Source: JAWLBM01 sp041687675 (lineage in GTDB: Bacteria; Pseudomonadota; Alphaproteobacteria; Rhizobiales; Pleomorphomonadaceae). From it: a DNA stretch of 46,791 nucleotides. Shown one piece after another: positions 8,042 through 15,690 of this stretch. A program made the translations under genes and the position numbers. The DNA lies in contig JAWLBM010000037.1 in assembly GCA_041687675.1 (NCBI GenBank), positions 1-46,791 of the forward strand, in the 5' to 3' direction. Within the stretch, counting starts at the first letter, position 1, and every line of letters starts with the position of its first letter. A model generated the notes under the pieces. That model was not told where the DNA came from, searched no databases, and saw only the letters and a program-made list of their open reading frames with translations.

Positions 8042-8977
8042 TCAGTCGTGGAACGGGTCCGTCTCGATGCGGCGGCCGAGGAGGAAGGCGTCGGCGACGT
8101 GGCGGAGGGGCGCAACGTCGACGTCGCTCGCGCCCCGGTCGAGGAGGTCGGCGAAGCGGGCGTAGATGCCGTCGTACTCGGCCTCGGGCGGCATCGGCCG
8201 CTCCTCGCCGTCGACGCTCATCCTGGCGCCGCCGTGCGACAGGACCATCGTCCCGCCGTCGGTCTCGACGCGGATGTCCCAGGTCTGCGGGCCCTGCTGG
8301 CGCCAGTCGAAGTCGGCGGTGAGCGGAGTGCCGAGCGGGTCGGTGAAGGCGATGCGGGCGGCGATCGGGGTCTCCCGGTTGGCCGGGAACTCCAGCTCGG
8401 CCGAGGTGATCCGGACCGGTCGCGGCATGATCGCGGTCAGCACCGACAGCGCGTTGATGCCGGGGTCGAACACGCCGACGCCGCCCGCCTGCCAGATCCA
8501 GGCCTGGCCCGGGTGCCAGCGGCGGACGTCCTCCTTCCAGACGATCTCCACCCGGCGGATGGCGCGGTCCGCGAGGAAGACCCGCGCCGGCTCGACCGCC
8601 GGGGCGAAGCGGGAGTGCCAGGTGGCGAACAGCACCACGCCCTTCGCCGCGGCCGCCTCCCGCAGCCATTCCACCTCCGAGAGCGTCGCCCCCGGCGGCT
8701 TCTCGAGGAGGACATGGCGGCCGGCCGCGATCGCCTTCTCGGCCATCTCGCAGCGCACCTGCGGCGGGGTGCAGAGGGCGACGGCGGCGACCTCGGGCAT
8801 CGCCTCGAGGAAGGCCTCGATGTCGGTGAAGGCCGGAACGCCCTCGACCGTGCCGTGCCGGCTGACGGTGGCGGCGAGCTCGAAGCGCGGGCTGCGGCCG
8901 ATCGAGGGGACGTGCTGGTCGCGGGCGATCTTGCCGACCCCGACGATGGCGATCCTGGTGATGTCGGTCCCCGCCAC
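8042..8977 (-). CDS. D-galactose/L-arabinose 1-dehydrogenase (Gfo/Idh/MocA)
   Basis: A 311-residue NAD(P)-dependent sugar dehydrogenase. The Rossmann motif is IVGVGKIARDQHVPSIG, the catalytic block is LLEKPPGATLSEVEWL, and the substrate region includes FATWHSRFAPAVEPAR, VWKEDVRRWHPGQ and GVGVFDPGINALS. These blocks match closely what I remember of the Azospirillum L-arabinose 1-dehydrogenase and D-galactose 1-dehydrogenase group. It oxidises the aldose to the lactone in the cytoplasm, the first step of non-phosphorylating pentose/galactose breakdown. It lies 521 bp behind the sugar ABC operon on the same strand, with a candidate promoter of its own, so it may act on a sugar imported by that system. 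Confidence 0.88.
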   Translation of the reverse strand: MAGTDITRIAIVGVGKIARDQHVPSIGRSPRFELAATVSRHGTVEGVPAFTDIEAFLEAMPEVAAVALCTPPQVRCEMAEKAIAAGRHVLLEKPPGATLSEVEWLREAAAAKGVVLFATWHSRFAPAVEPARVFLADRAIRRVEIVWKEDVRRWHPGQAWIWQAGGVGVFDPGINALSVLTAIMPRPVRITSAELEFPANRETPIAARIAFTDPLGTPLTADFDWRQQGPQTWDIRVETDGGTMVLSHGGARMSVDGEERPMPPEAEYDGIYARFADLLDRGASDVDVAPLRHVADAFLLGRRIETDPFHD

Positions 8978-9014
8978 GGCGGTCCCCCTTCCGGTTCTCG
9001 GATTCGTGTGGCGC

Positions 9015-9044
9015 AGCCTAGGAAGATCGCCCTGCCCTGGTCAA
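9015..9044 (-). promoter_or_regulatory. Candidate sigma70 promoter for the sugar dehydrogenase
   Basis: On the minus strand, TTGACC (9044-9039), an 18-bp spacer and TAGGCT (9020-9015) lie about 40 bp before the ATG at 8977. The -35 box is close to consensus and the -10 box is moderate. Pattern only. Confidence 0.4.
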
Positions 9045-9442
9045 TTCCCGCAGGTCCGGTATCCCGCGCACGCCGCCGCCCCGGCGCGGATCGGCGGCGG
9101 CGCCCGGGGACCGCGGACGGCGCTGCCGTCGTGTCTGGGGGCCTTGGGCCAGGCCACGGTCGTCCGTCCGGCAGTCGACATCGTGCGGTCGACGCGGGAC
9201 GAGGCGGTCGCGCCGCTCGACCCACCCTCCGGCTGGCGGCCTGACCCGCGGCGCGCGGCCGCGGGACAGGATCACGAAAAGGCGGGCGGATCGACTCCCG
9301 AGCCGACCCGCCCGAGTGCGCGCAGCGGCGTGGGAGGAAGCCGCGCGCGGCCCGCCGTTCCGCTGCCGCGGTGTGGACCGGCGTGCCGGCCCGCACCGCG
9401 GGCGGGACGGACCCGAAGGTCGTGACCCGTCCGGACGAGGAA

Positions 9443-9469
9443 GGCGGCGACGGGCCTCCCGCCGCCGCC
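9443..9469 (-). terminator. GC hairpin after the sugar-binding protein gene
   Basis: Twelve-base arms with one mismatch (GGCGGCGACGGG / CCCGCCGCCGCC) around a three-base loop, 30 bases after the stop codon. It is a strong stem without a clear U-run. It probably ends or protects the binding-protein end of the iolG-led transcript. Confidence 0.55.
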
Positions 9470-9498
9470 TCCCGTCTTCCGTCACGACTGCTTGGGCA

Positions 9499-10506
9499 TC
9501 AGCCGCCGATGCAGGTGTCGACGTTGTCCGGCGTGCAGACGTCGAGGCCGGTGTAGGTCGGATCCTCGGGGTTGCCCTTGCCGTCCTTGATGTCCTTCAG
9601 GAAGTACATCGCCTTGTAGCCCATCTCGAACGGGCGCTGGCCGACCTGGCCGGCCGACAGGCCCTCCTTCATGAGGTCGATCTGGACCGGCAGGGTGTCG
9701 GCCACGACGAGGGCGAGCTCGCCGGAGGCGACCTTGTCCTTGTACTTCGAGGCCACGTTCCGGTAGGCGTCCGGCACGAACTGCGGGAAGCCGCCGGTCG
9801 GCACGAAGGCGTCGAGATCCGGGTTGGCGTTGAGGATGTCCTCCATCTGCTGCACCGCCTTCGGGAAGTCGTCGTCGGTGTAGAGCGGGCAGCCGTCCAT
9901 CTCGGTCCAGCCGTTCTGGCCGGTCAGGCGATCTCCCGGGGGGGCGGCGCTCTCGGTGCCCGAGAGCACGTCGCGGATGCCCTGCATGCGCTCGTTGTGA
10001 TTGGCCGCCGCCGCGCCGCCCGACTGGATGCAGATCGTGCCGCCCTCGGGCTTGATCTCCATCACCCGCTTGGCGAGGTTGGTGCCGATCTCGTAGTTGT
10101 GGGTGCCCACATAGGCGATCCGCATGCCCTGGTCGTCGGGCAGCAGGTCGGAGTCCCAGGTCAGCACCGGGATGCCGGCGCCCTCGGCGCCGCGCAGCGC
10201 CGCGGCCATGGCCGCCGCGTTCGACGGCGAGACGGCGATGCCGTCGACGCCGCGGGTGATCAGATCCTGGACGATCTGGGCCTGCTCGTCGCCGCCGCCG
10301 TGCTCGCCCGGGCCGATGTAGAGGCACTCGATGGCGCCGTTCAACTCTTCCTCGGCCTTCTTGCAGCCCGCCTGGGCCTGGTCGAAGAACGGGTTGTTGG
10401 TGTTCTTCGGCACGAGGGCGAAGGTGTACTTGTCCTGCGCGCTCGCGGTGCCGAAGGAGGCGGCGATGGCAATGGCGGCCGCGGCCGCTGTCAGCATGTA
10501 CTTCAT
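9499..10506 (-). CDS. Sugar ABC transporter periplasmic binding protein (CUT2 type)
   Basis: A 335-residue peripla_BP_4 protein. A signal peptide (LTAAAAAIAIAASFGTASA, then QDKYTF) precedes the typical CUT2 opening FALVPKNTNNPFF. It also has the DLITRGVDGIAVSPSN block, the Asp-containing LTWDSDLLPDDQGMRIAYVGTHNYEIG ligand region, and a C-terminal QVGQRPFEMGYKAM. The ATG at 10506 follows GGAGGGAAC, so it is preferred over codons further upstream. Last gene of the iolG-ATPase-permease-binding protein operon. In Rhizobiales such systems carry fructose/ribose or myo-inositol; the iolG neighbour favours an inositol-like polyol, but this is inference. Confidence 0.9.
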   Translation of the reverse strand: MKYMLTAAAAAIAIAASFGTASAQDKYTFALVPKNTNNPFFDQAQAGCKKAEEELNGAIECLYIGPGEHGGGDEQAQIVQDLITRGVDGIAVSPSNAAAMAAALRGAEGAGIPVLTWDSDLLPDDQGMRIAYVGTHNYEIGTNLAKRVMEIKPEGGTICIQSGGAAAANHNERMQGIRDVLSGTESAAPPGDRLTGQNGWTEMDGCPLYTDDDFPKAVQQMEDILNANPDLDAFVPTGGFPQFVPDAYRNVASKYKDKVASGELALVVADTLPVQIDLMKEGLSAGQVGQRPFEMGYKAMYFLKDIKDGKGNPEDPTYTGLDVCTPDNVDTCIGG

Positions 10507-10567
10507 GGGGTAGTTCCCTCCGTTTACTTCTTGTAGACCCCTAAACCGCGCGAGGCCGATCATTCGG

Positions 10568-11602
10568 TCACTCGCGCCTCTTTCCGCGGATCCTCTCGAG
10601 GAGGACCGCGAGAACCAGGAAGCTTCCGACGAACACGCCCTGCCAGTTGGAGTCGACTCCGGCCATCAGCAGCGCGTTGCGGATCACTTCGAGGAGAGCT
10701 GCGCCGATGAAGGCGCCGAACGCACCTCCCTCGCCGCCCATCAGGTTGGCGCCGCCGATCACCGTCGAGGCGATGGCGCGCAGTTCGTAGCCGGTACCGA
10801 GCGCGTTGATCGCCGACCCGGCCCAGCCGACGCTGAGGATGGCCGAGATGGCGGCGCAGACGCCGGAGAAGATGTAGGCCTGCATCTTGACCCGCCGCAC
10901 CGGCACGCCGGTGAGGTTGGCCGCGTGCTCGTTGCCGCCGATCGCGTGGAGGTAGCGCCCCCACGAACTCATTCGCTGGACGATGGCGAAGCCTATCACC
11001 AGCACCACGAGCACCCAGACCGGGTTGGCGATGCCGAGCCAGGATCCGGCGCCGAACTGCTTGAACACGTCGCCGCCGGGCCCGAACTGGTAGATCATCC
11101 GGTTGCCGGACATCACCACCGCCACCGAGCGGGCGGCGGACAGCATGCCGAGCGTCACCACGAAGGAGGAGAGGCCGACATAGGCGACGAAGTAGCCGTT
11201 GATCGCCCCGGCCACGGCGCCGGCGGCAAGGGCGGCGAGGACGGCGACGTACCAGGCCTGGTTCGCCTCCAGCGCCAGGCCCGCCGCCACCGCGGCGAAG
11301 CCCATGATCGAGCCGACCGATAGGTCGATCCCGCCGGTGATGATCACCGCGGTGAGGCCGACGGCCATGATGCCGATGAAGGCGAAGTTCCGGGTGATGT
11401 TGTAGAAGTTGTCGATGGTCGCGAAGCGCGGCTCGTACCACGACATCAGGAGGATGATGACGCCGAGCGCGATCGCCACCCAGAAGGCCTGGCTGGTGAT
11501 CAGCGACTGGACGAGCGTCTTCTCCTTGACCGCGAGCACCGTCTCGATGGCGACGCTGGACGTCGACTGGTCGCCCGACTTGGAGGTGTTGGCATCCGAC
11601 AT
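10568..11602 (-). CDS. Sugar ABC transporter permease (CUT2, FrcC/RbsC type)
   Basis: A 344-residue inner-membrane permease. It has many hydrophobic spans and the hallmark AVIITGGIDLSVGSIMGF, and conserved blocks GYFVAYVGLSSFVVTLG and AIGGNEHAANLTGVPVRRVKMQAY. The start is the ATG at 11602 (MSDANTSK), nine bases after the ATPase stop; the longer open frame upstream runs antisense to the ATPase and iolG. A hydrophilic N-terminal extension of about 35 residues precedes the first membrane span, as in FrcC-like proteins. It moves the sugar or inositol delivered by the binding protein. Confidence 0.92.
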   Translation of the reverse strand: MSDANTSKSGDQSTSSVAIETVLAVKEKTLVQSLITSQAFWVAIALGVIILLMSWYEPRFATIDNFYNITRNFAFIGIMAVGLTAVIITGGIDLSVGSIMGFAAVAAGLALEANQAWYVAVLAALAAGAVAGAINGYFVAYVGLSSFVVTLGMLSAARSVAVVMSGNRMIYQFGPGGDVFKQFGAGSWLGIANPVWVLVVLVIGFAIVQRMSSWGRYLHAIGGNEHAANLTGVPVRRVKMQAYIFSGVCAAISAILSVGWAGSAINALGTGYELRAIASTVIGGANLMGGEGGAFGAFIGAALLEVIRNALLMAGVDSNWQGVFVGSFLVLAVLLERIRGKRRE

Positions 11603-11610
11603 CTTGGACC

Positions 11611-12351
11611 TCAGGCTGCGTGGATGGCGCCGGTGATCAGGCCGGTCACCTCTTCGGGCGAGCTGTCCTTGATCTTCTTGTCGGCGACCTTGCGGCCGCG
11701 CCGCATGACGACGACCCTGTCGCAGACGCCGAACACGTCCGGCATGCGGTGGGAGATCAGCACGACCGTGATGCCACTGTCGCGCAGCCGGCGGATCAGG
11801 TCGAGCACCTCCGCCACCTGGCGCACCGAGATCGCCGCGGTCGGCTCGTCCATCAGCACGATCTTCGGCTCCGACAGGCGGGTGCGGGCGATCGCCACCG
11901 CCTGGCGCTGGCCGCCCGACATCTGCCGGACGAGGTCGCGCGGCCGGGTCTCCGATTTCAGTTCTTCGAACAGTTCGCCGGCCCGCCTGATCATCGCCGC
12001 GTGGTCCAGCCACTTGATCGGGCCGAGGCTCTTCTTCATCTCGCGGCCGAGGAACACGTTGGCGCTGGCGGTCAGGTTGTTGCAGAGGGCGAGGTCCTGG
12101 TAGACGACCTCGATGCCCTTGGCGCGGGCCTCGACCGGCTTGTGGAAGTGCACCGGCTCGTCGTCGAGGATCATTTCGCCGGCTGTCGGCGGGAAGTTGC
12201 CCGCGATCACCTTGACGAGAGTCGACTTGCCGGCGCCGTTGTCGCCCATCAGGCCGACGATCTCGCCCCGGGTGATCGTGAGGTCCACGTCCGTCAGGGC
12301 CTTGATGGCCCCGAAGCTCTTTGAGACGTGGCGCAGTTGCAAGAGCGTCAT
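11611..12351 (-). CDS. Sugar ABC transporter ATPase, single-domain (FrcA type)
   Basis: A 246-residue ABC ATPase with Walker A GDNGAGKSTLVK, signature MSGGQRQAVAIA, Walker B IVLMDEPTAAIS and H-loop VLISHRM. Most CUT2 importers (RbsA, AraG) use a double-length ATPase; this one has only one nucleotide-binding domain, as in the rhizobial fructose importer FrcA. The protein presumably works as a homodimer. It is followed after eight bases by the permease gene and preceded by iolG, all on one strand. Confidence 0.92.
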   Translation of the reverse strand: MTLLQLRHVSKSFGAIKALTDVDLTITRGEIVGLMGDNGAGKSTLVKVIAGNFPPTAGEMILDDEPVHFHKPVEARAKGIEVVYQDLALCNNLTASANVFLGREMKKSLGPIKWLDHAAMIRRAGELFEELKSETRPRDLVRQMSGGQRQAVAIARTRLSEPKIVLMDEPTAAISVRQVAEVLDLIRRLRDSGITVVLISHRMPDVFGVCDRVVVMRRGRKVADKKIKDSSPEEVTGLITGAIHAA

Positions 12352-12417
12352 CCTGTCCTTTCCTCCCCCTGCGGGCCCCCTCCCGAGACCCGCGATCCGG
12401 TTCGCCCCGGCCTGTCC

Positions 12418-13410
12418 TCACACCGCCACGGCCCGCCCCGTGGCCGCGGATTCCACCGCGCAGTCGGCAAGGCGCAGCGCCTGCCGGCCGTCCCGCGCCG
12501 TCACCGGCATCGGCCGACCCTCCGCCACCGCGGCGAGGAACAGGTCGAGCTCGATCCGGTAGGCGTCGGCGTAGCGCTCCAGGAAGAAGTCGAGCAGCGG
12601 CTCGCGCGCCTCGGTCGCACCCGCGCCCCAGCGGCGGATGGTGGTGGCGCGCAGGTTCTCGTTGAGCAGCATGCCCTTCGAGCCGAACACCTCGAAGCGC
12701 TGGTCGTAGCCGTAGACCGCCTGGCGGCAGCAGTTGATGTGGCACTGGCGGCCGGAGGCGGTGCGCATGTGCACCATCACCGTGTCGTAGTCGTCGAGTT
12801 CCTCGAGCGTCGGGTCGACCAGCCGCGAGCCGATCGCCATCACCTCCACCGGCTCCTCGCCGAGCAGGAAGCGGGCCATGTCGAAGTCGTGGATGGTCAT
12901 GTCGCGGAAGATGCCGCCGGAGTGCTCGAGGTAGCCGCGCGGGGCGAGGCCCGGGTCGCGGCTGGTGATCACCACCTGGCGGACGTCGCCGATGTCGCCG
13001 TCGTCGATCGCCTTGCGCAGCGCCTGCGATGTCGGGTCGAAGCGGCGGTTGAACGCCAGCATCACCCGCCCGCCCTGCCGCTCGATCTCGGCGACGGCCG
13101 CGTCGGCCTTGGCGATGTCGAGGTCGATCGGCTTCTCCAAGAGAACCGCCTTGCCGCGGCGCACCGCCTCGAGCGTCAGGTCGACATGGGTGTCGGTCGG
13201 CGTGCCGATCACCACCGCGTCGACGTCGTCGCGGGCGATCACCGCCACCGGGTCGAGCACCGCCTCGGCGCCGAGCGGGCCGGCGAGGCGCTCGGCGGCG
13301 TCGCCGAAGGGATCGGCGACGGCCACCAGCGTCGCCCGGGCGCTCGCCGCCACGTTCGCCGCATGTATCTTGCCGATCCGCCCCGCACCGAGAACACCGA
13401 CCCGCAGCAT
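12418..13410 (-). CDS. iolG: Inositol 2-dehydrogenase IolG
   Basis: A 330-residue Gfo/Idh/MocA oxidoreductase, the normal IolG length. The NAD-binding motif is VGVLGAGRIGKIHAANVA, the catalytic Lys block is VLLEKPIDLD, and the IolG-typical GGIFRDMTIHDFDMARFLLG is present. It oxidises myo-inositol to 2-keto-myo-inositol (inosose) with NAD+, the first step of inositol breakdown. The ATG at 13410 follows GGGGGG at a suitable distance. It heads the operon with the single-domain sugar ABC importer. Its promoter, about 240 bp upstream, carries the same twin operator as the iolD and aldolase/rpiR promoters. Confidence 0.93.
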   Translation of the reverse strand: MLRVGVLGAGRIGKIHAANVAASARATLVAVADPFGDAAERLAGPLGAEAVLDPVAVIARDDVDAVVIGTPTDTHVDLTLEAVRRGKAVLLEKPIDLDIAKADAAVAEIERQGGRVMLAFNRRFDPTSQALRKAIDDGDIGDVRQVVITSRDPGLAPRGYLEHSGGIFRDMTIHDFDMARFLLGEEPVEVMAIGSRLVDPTLEELDDYDTVMVHMRTASGRQCHINCCRQAVYGYDQRFEVFGSKGMLLNENLRATTIRRWGAGATEAREPLLDFFLERYADAYRIELDLFLAAVAEGRPMPVTARDGRQALRLADCAVESAATGRAVAV

Positions 13411-13646
13411 CAAGCCCCCCAAGACAGAATTCCGTCGATCAAGTCACGTCTCAAAACGGCACAAGGAGACGCTTTCGAAAAGCCAAGCTTTCGCAGGCTT
13501 CCCGCAAATGATGAAATCACCTCTTTTCTGCCGGCGACCGGGTCGTCGGCAGGTACAAGGGCGGTCTCACCCCGGCAACGGTCTCGTGGATTGCATGTCA
13601 GCCTCCCAGGACGCCGGCCGCTTCTGCGGCTCTATGCGTTCATTTC

Positions 13647-13689
13647 AAGAATTTTATTGCGTCGCTTCTGCGAGCGCAACACGTTTTGC
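13647..13689 (-). promoter_or_regulatory. iolG operon promoter with twin IolR-type operator
   Basis: On the minus strand, TTGCGC (13679-13674), a 17-bp spacer and TAAAAT (13656-13651) form a good sigma70 promoter. Two 14-bp sites overlie it: GCAAAACGTGTTGC (13689-13676) ending in the -35 box, and GCAATAAAATTCTT (13660-13647) centred on the -10 box. Their centres are 29 bp apart, exactly as in the rpiR and iolD promoters. It lies only ten bases behind the stop of the hydroxyacid dehydrogenase gene and implies an untranslated leader of about 230 bases before iolG. Confidence 0.7.
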
Positions 13690-13698
13690 GGCCCTGCG

Positions 13699-14688
13699 TC
13701 ATCTCCGCGCCTCCCCGTCGGCGGTCCAGCCGATCGAGCGGGCGTTGACGACCAGCGACGGGTCGAGCCGGCCGGCGAAGAAATCGACGACGTTCTGCGC
13801 CGAGGCCACGGCCATCCGCCGGGCGCACTCCGCGGTGAGCGTCGAGGAATGCGGGCTGAGCACCACGCGGTCGCTGGCGAACAGCGGGTGGTCCTTCGCC
13901 GGCGGCTCGGCTTCGAAGACGTCGAGCCCGGCGCCGGCGAGCCGGCCGGCCGCGAGCGCGGCGACGAGCGCCGCCTCGTCGACGAGGCCGCCCCGGGCGG
14001 TGTTGACGAGGAACGCCGACGGCTTCATGCGGGCGAGTTCGGCCGCGCCGATCAGGTATCCCTCGCCGGCGCGCGGCACGTGCAGCGTGACGACGTCGGC
14101 GGTCTCGAGCGCGGCGGAAAGGTCCGGCGCGCGGCGGACGCCGTGGTCCGCCAGCACCTCGTCCGAGACGAACGGGTCGTAGGCCACGACGGAGAGTCCG
14201 AAGGGCGCCGCCATGCGGGCGACGTGGCGGCCGATGCGGCCGAAGCCGACCACCAGCAGTTCGCGGCCGTGCAGTTCCACGGCGTCGAGGCTGTTGCGGA
14301 AGCCCCAGTCGCCGGCGCGCAACCGGGCGTCGTAGACGAGCGTGCGGCGGGCGAGCGCCAGCATCATCATCATCGCCTGCTCGGCCACCGCCTTGGAGTT
14401 GACGTCGCCGACGATGGCAAGCGGCACGCGCCGCTCGTCGAGCGCGGCGACGTCGACCGAATCGTAGCCGACCCCGTGGCGGGAGAGGATCGCCAGCCGC
14501 CCGGCGCTGGCGATCATCTCGCCGGTGATCGGCTGAGTGCGGACGACGAGCGCGTCGGCATCGGGCAGGCGGGGCGCATAGACCCCGGCATCGCCGGTGT
14601 CGAGCACCTCCATGGTGATCCCCGGCGCCCGCTCGAGGACGGCGAGGCCGTCGGGGTGGATCGGGCCCAGGACGAGCACATGGGCCAT
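13699..14688 (-). CDS. D-2-hydroxyacid dehydrogenase, NAD-dependent
   Basis: A 329-residue 2-hydroxyacid dehydrogenase of the phosphoglycerate dehydrogenase-like family. It has the NAD motif VVGFGRIGRHVARMAAPFGL, the catalytic Arg in VNTARGGLVDE, the Glu in DVFEAEPPA and the His in VVLSPHSST. The protein lacks the ACT domain of SerA, so a role in carbon-compound reduction or oxidation is likelier than serine synthesis. The ATG at 14688 lies two bases after the stop of the HpcH/HpaI aldolase, so both are made from one transcript. A pyruvate-type aldolase followed by a hydroxyacid dehydrogenase suggests processing of a keto-acid or hydroxy-acid from sugar/inositol breakdown. Substrate unknown. 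Confidence 0.88.
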   Translation of the reverse strand: MAHVLVLGPIHPDGLAVLERAPGITMEVLDTGDAGVYAPRLPDADALVVRTQPITGEMIASAGRLAILSRHGVGYDSVDVAALDERRVPLAIVGDVNSKAVAEQAMMMMLALARRTLVYDARLRAGDWGFRNSLDAVELHGRELLVVGFGRIGRHVARMAAPFGLSVVAYDPFVSDEVLADHGVRRAPDLSAALETADVVTLHVPRAGEGYLIGAAELARMKPSAFLVNTARGGLVDEAALVAALAAGRLAGAGLDVFEAEPPAKDHPLFASDRVVLSPHSSTLTAECARRMAVASAQNVVDFFAGRLDPSLVVNARSIGWTADGEARR

Positions 14689-14690
14689 CG

Positions 14691-15518
14691 TCAGTAGCCT
14701 CCGCCGGCGGCGGGTACCGTGGCCGGGGCGGCGGCCCCGCCCTCGGCGATCAGCTTGCGGGCGCCGGCGACGCTCGCGCCCGCCGCGGCGGCGAGCAGGC
14801 GCACGTCGTTGGAGATGGTGACGAGGTCGAAGCCCCAGCCGACCGCCTTCGCCGCATAGGCGGCCGAGCCGGTGTGCAGGGCGGCGCGGATGCCGGCCCC
14901 GTGGGCCCTGTCGAGAATCGTGCGGATCGCCTCCACCATCTCCGGCTCCTCGCGGTCGAAGCCGGTCGGATACTTGCGGCCGGTGAGGCCGAGGGTGAGG
15001 TCGGCCGGGCCGATGTAAACGGCGTCGAGGCCGGGAGTCGAGACGATCTCGTCCAGGTTGGCGAAGGCCTCGGAGGTCTCGATCATCGCGAAGACGATGA
15101 TCTCGTCGTCGGCGCCCTCGGCGTAGCCGGGGCCGGCGGAGAAGTTCGCCCGGGTCGGGCCGAAGCTGCGCGAGCCGCGTGGCGGGTAGCGCGCGTAGGA
15201 GACCAGCCGCTCGGCCTCCTCGCGGCAGTTGACCATCGGGCAGATGATGCCGTAGGCGCCGGCGTCGAGGCACTTCATGACGGCCGCCGGGTCGAGCCAG
15301 GGGACGCGCACCATCGGGGTCACCGCGCTCGCCCGCATCGCCTGCAGCATGGCGGTGCCGACCTCGTAGCCGACCAGGCCGTGCTGCAGGTCGACGGTCA
15401 CCGCGTCGTAGCCCTGCGCCGCCATGATCTCCGCTGAAAAGGGGCAGGCCATCGACAGCCAGCCGTTGATGACGGACCGGCCCTCCGCCCAGGCCGCCTT
15501 GACGCCGTTCGGAACCAT
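14691..15518 (-). CDS. HpcH/HpaI-type class II pyruvate aldolase
   Basis: A 275-residue TIM-barrel aldolase. It has the catalytic His region VTVDLQHGLVGYE, the substrate-binding SRSFGPTRANF, the metal-ligand Glu in FAMIETSEAF and Asp in AVYIGPADLTLG. Family members split or form 2-keto-3-deoxy acids to pyruvate plus an aldehyde, using a divalent metal. The ATG at 15518 follows GGGGAGGGCG; upstream in-frame codons lie in the divergent promoter. The gene is first of a two-gene operon with the hydroxyacid dehydrogenase and is divergent from the RpiR regulator, sharing its twin-operator promoter. Confidence 0.88.
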   Translation of the reverse strand: MVPNGVKAAWAEGRSVINGWLSMACPFSAEIMAAQGYDAVTVDLQHGLVGYEVGTAMLQAMRASAVTPMVRVPWLDPAAVMKCLDAGAYGIICPMVNCREEAERLVSYARYPPRGSRSFGPTRANFSAGPGYAEGADDEIIVFAMIETSEAFANLDEIVSTPGLDAVYIGPADLTLGLTGRKYPTGFDREEPEMVEAIRTILDRAHGAGIRAALHTGSAAYAAKAVGWGFDLVTISNDVRLLAAAAGASVAGARKLIAEGGAAAPATVPAAGGGY

Positions 15519-15549
15519 CTCCCGCGCCCTCCCCGCGCTTCGGGTTTCT

Positions 15550-15563
15550 GCAACGATCGTTGC
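15550..15563. promoter_or_regulatory. Perfect operator palindrome in the aldolase leader
   Basis: GCAACGATCGTTGC is a perfect 14-bp palindrome, with partial symmetry extending a few bases outwards (TTC on the left, GAA on the right). It fits the same NNAA-N6-TTNN pattern as the twin operators but stands alone, 32 bp before the aldolase ATG and downstream of its predicted promoter. It is probably an extra repressor site acting on the aldolase side. Confidence 0.6.
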
Positions 15564-15608
15564 GGAAGTCGGCGGCGCCGTTGTAGGCTTCTGCCCGCCA
15601 CCCGGTAT

Positions 15609-15651
15609 ACAAAGGTTATTGCGAGCTGTAGGGTAGCGCAACAATTATTCC
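15609..15651. promoter_or_regulatory. Divergent aldolase/rpiR promoter with twin IolR-type operator
   Basis: Two 14-bp sites, ACAAAGGTTATTGC (15609-15622) and GCAACAATTATTCC (15638-15651), have centres 29 bp apart. On the plus strand TTGCGA (15619), 17 bp, CAATTA (15642) faces rpiR. On the minus strand TTGCGC (15641), 17 bp, TAACCT (15618) faces the aldolase. The same site pair thus overlaps both promoters, so one repressor arrangement could shut both directions, including the regulator's own gene. Confidence 0.65.
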
Positions 15652-15690
15652 GCGACCGGCGGAGAGCGCGGACGGGCGGGAGGAGCGGCC

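Larger units (their letters stand above)
8978..9498. other. 521-bp gene-free region between two sugar genes
   Basis: No supported gene. On the minus strand it starts with a strong GC-rich hairpin behind the binding-protein gene (9443-9469) and ends with a candidate promoter for the dehydrogenase (9015-9044). The middle, about 9050-9430, is very GC-rich and shows nothing recognisable. Confidence 0.6.

Noticed and set aside
9018..9485. A 155-codon minus-strand frame between the sugar genes.
   Set aside because: Arg/Pro/Gly-rich composition, spans the hairpin and the dehydrogenase promoter, no motif.
12418..12745. Extension of the CUT2 permease frame upstream to 12745 (725 codons).
   Set aside because: It would run antiphase through the ATPase and iolG; the ATG at 11602 nine bases after the ATPase stop fits the family.
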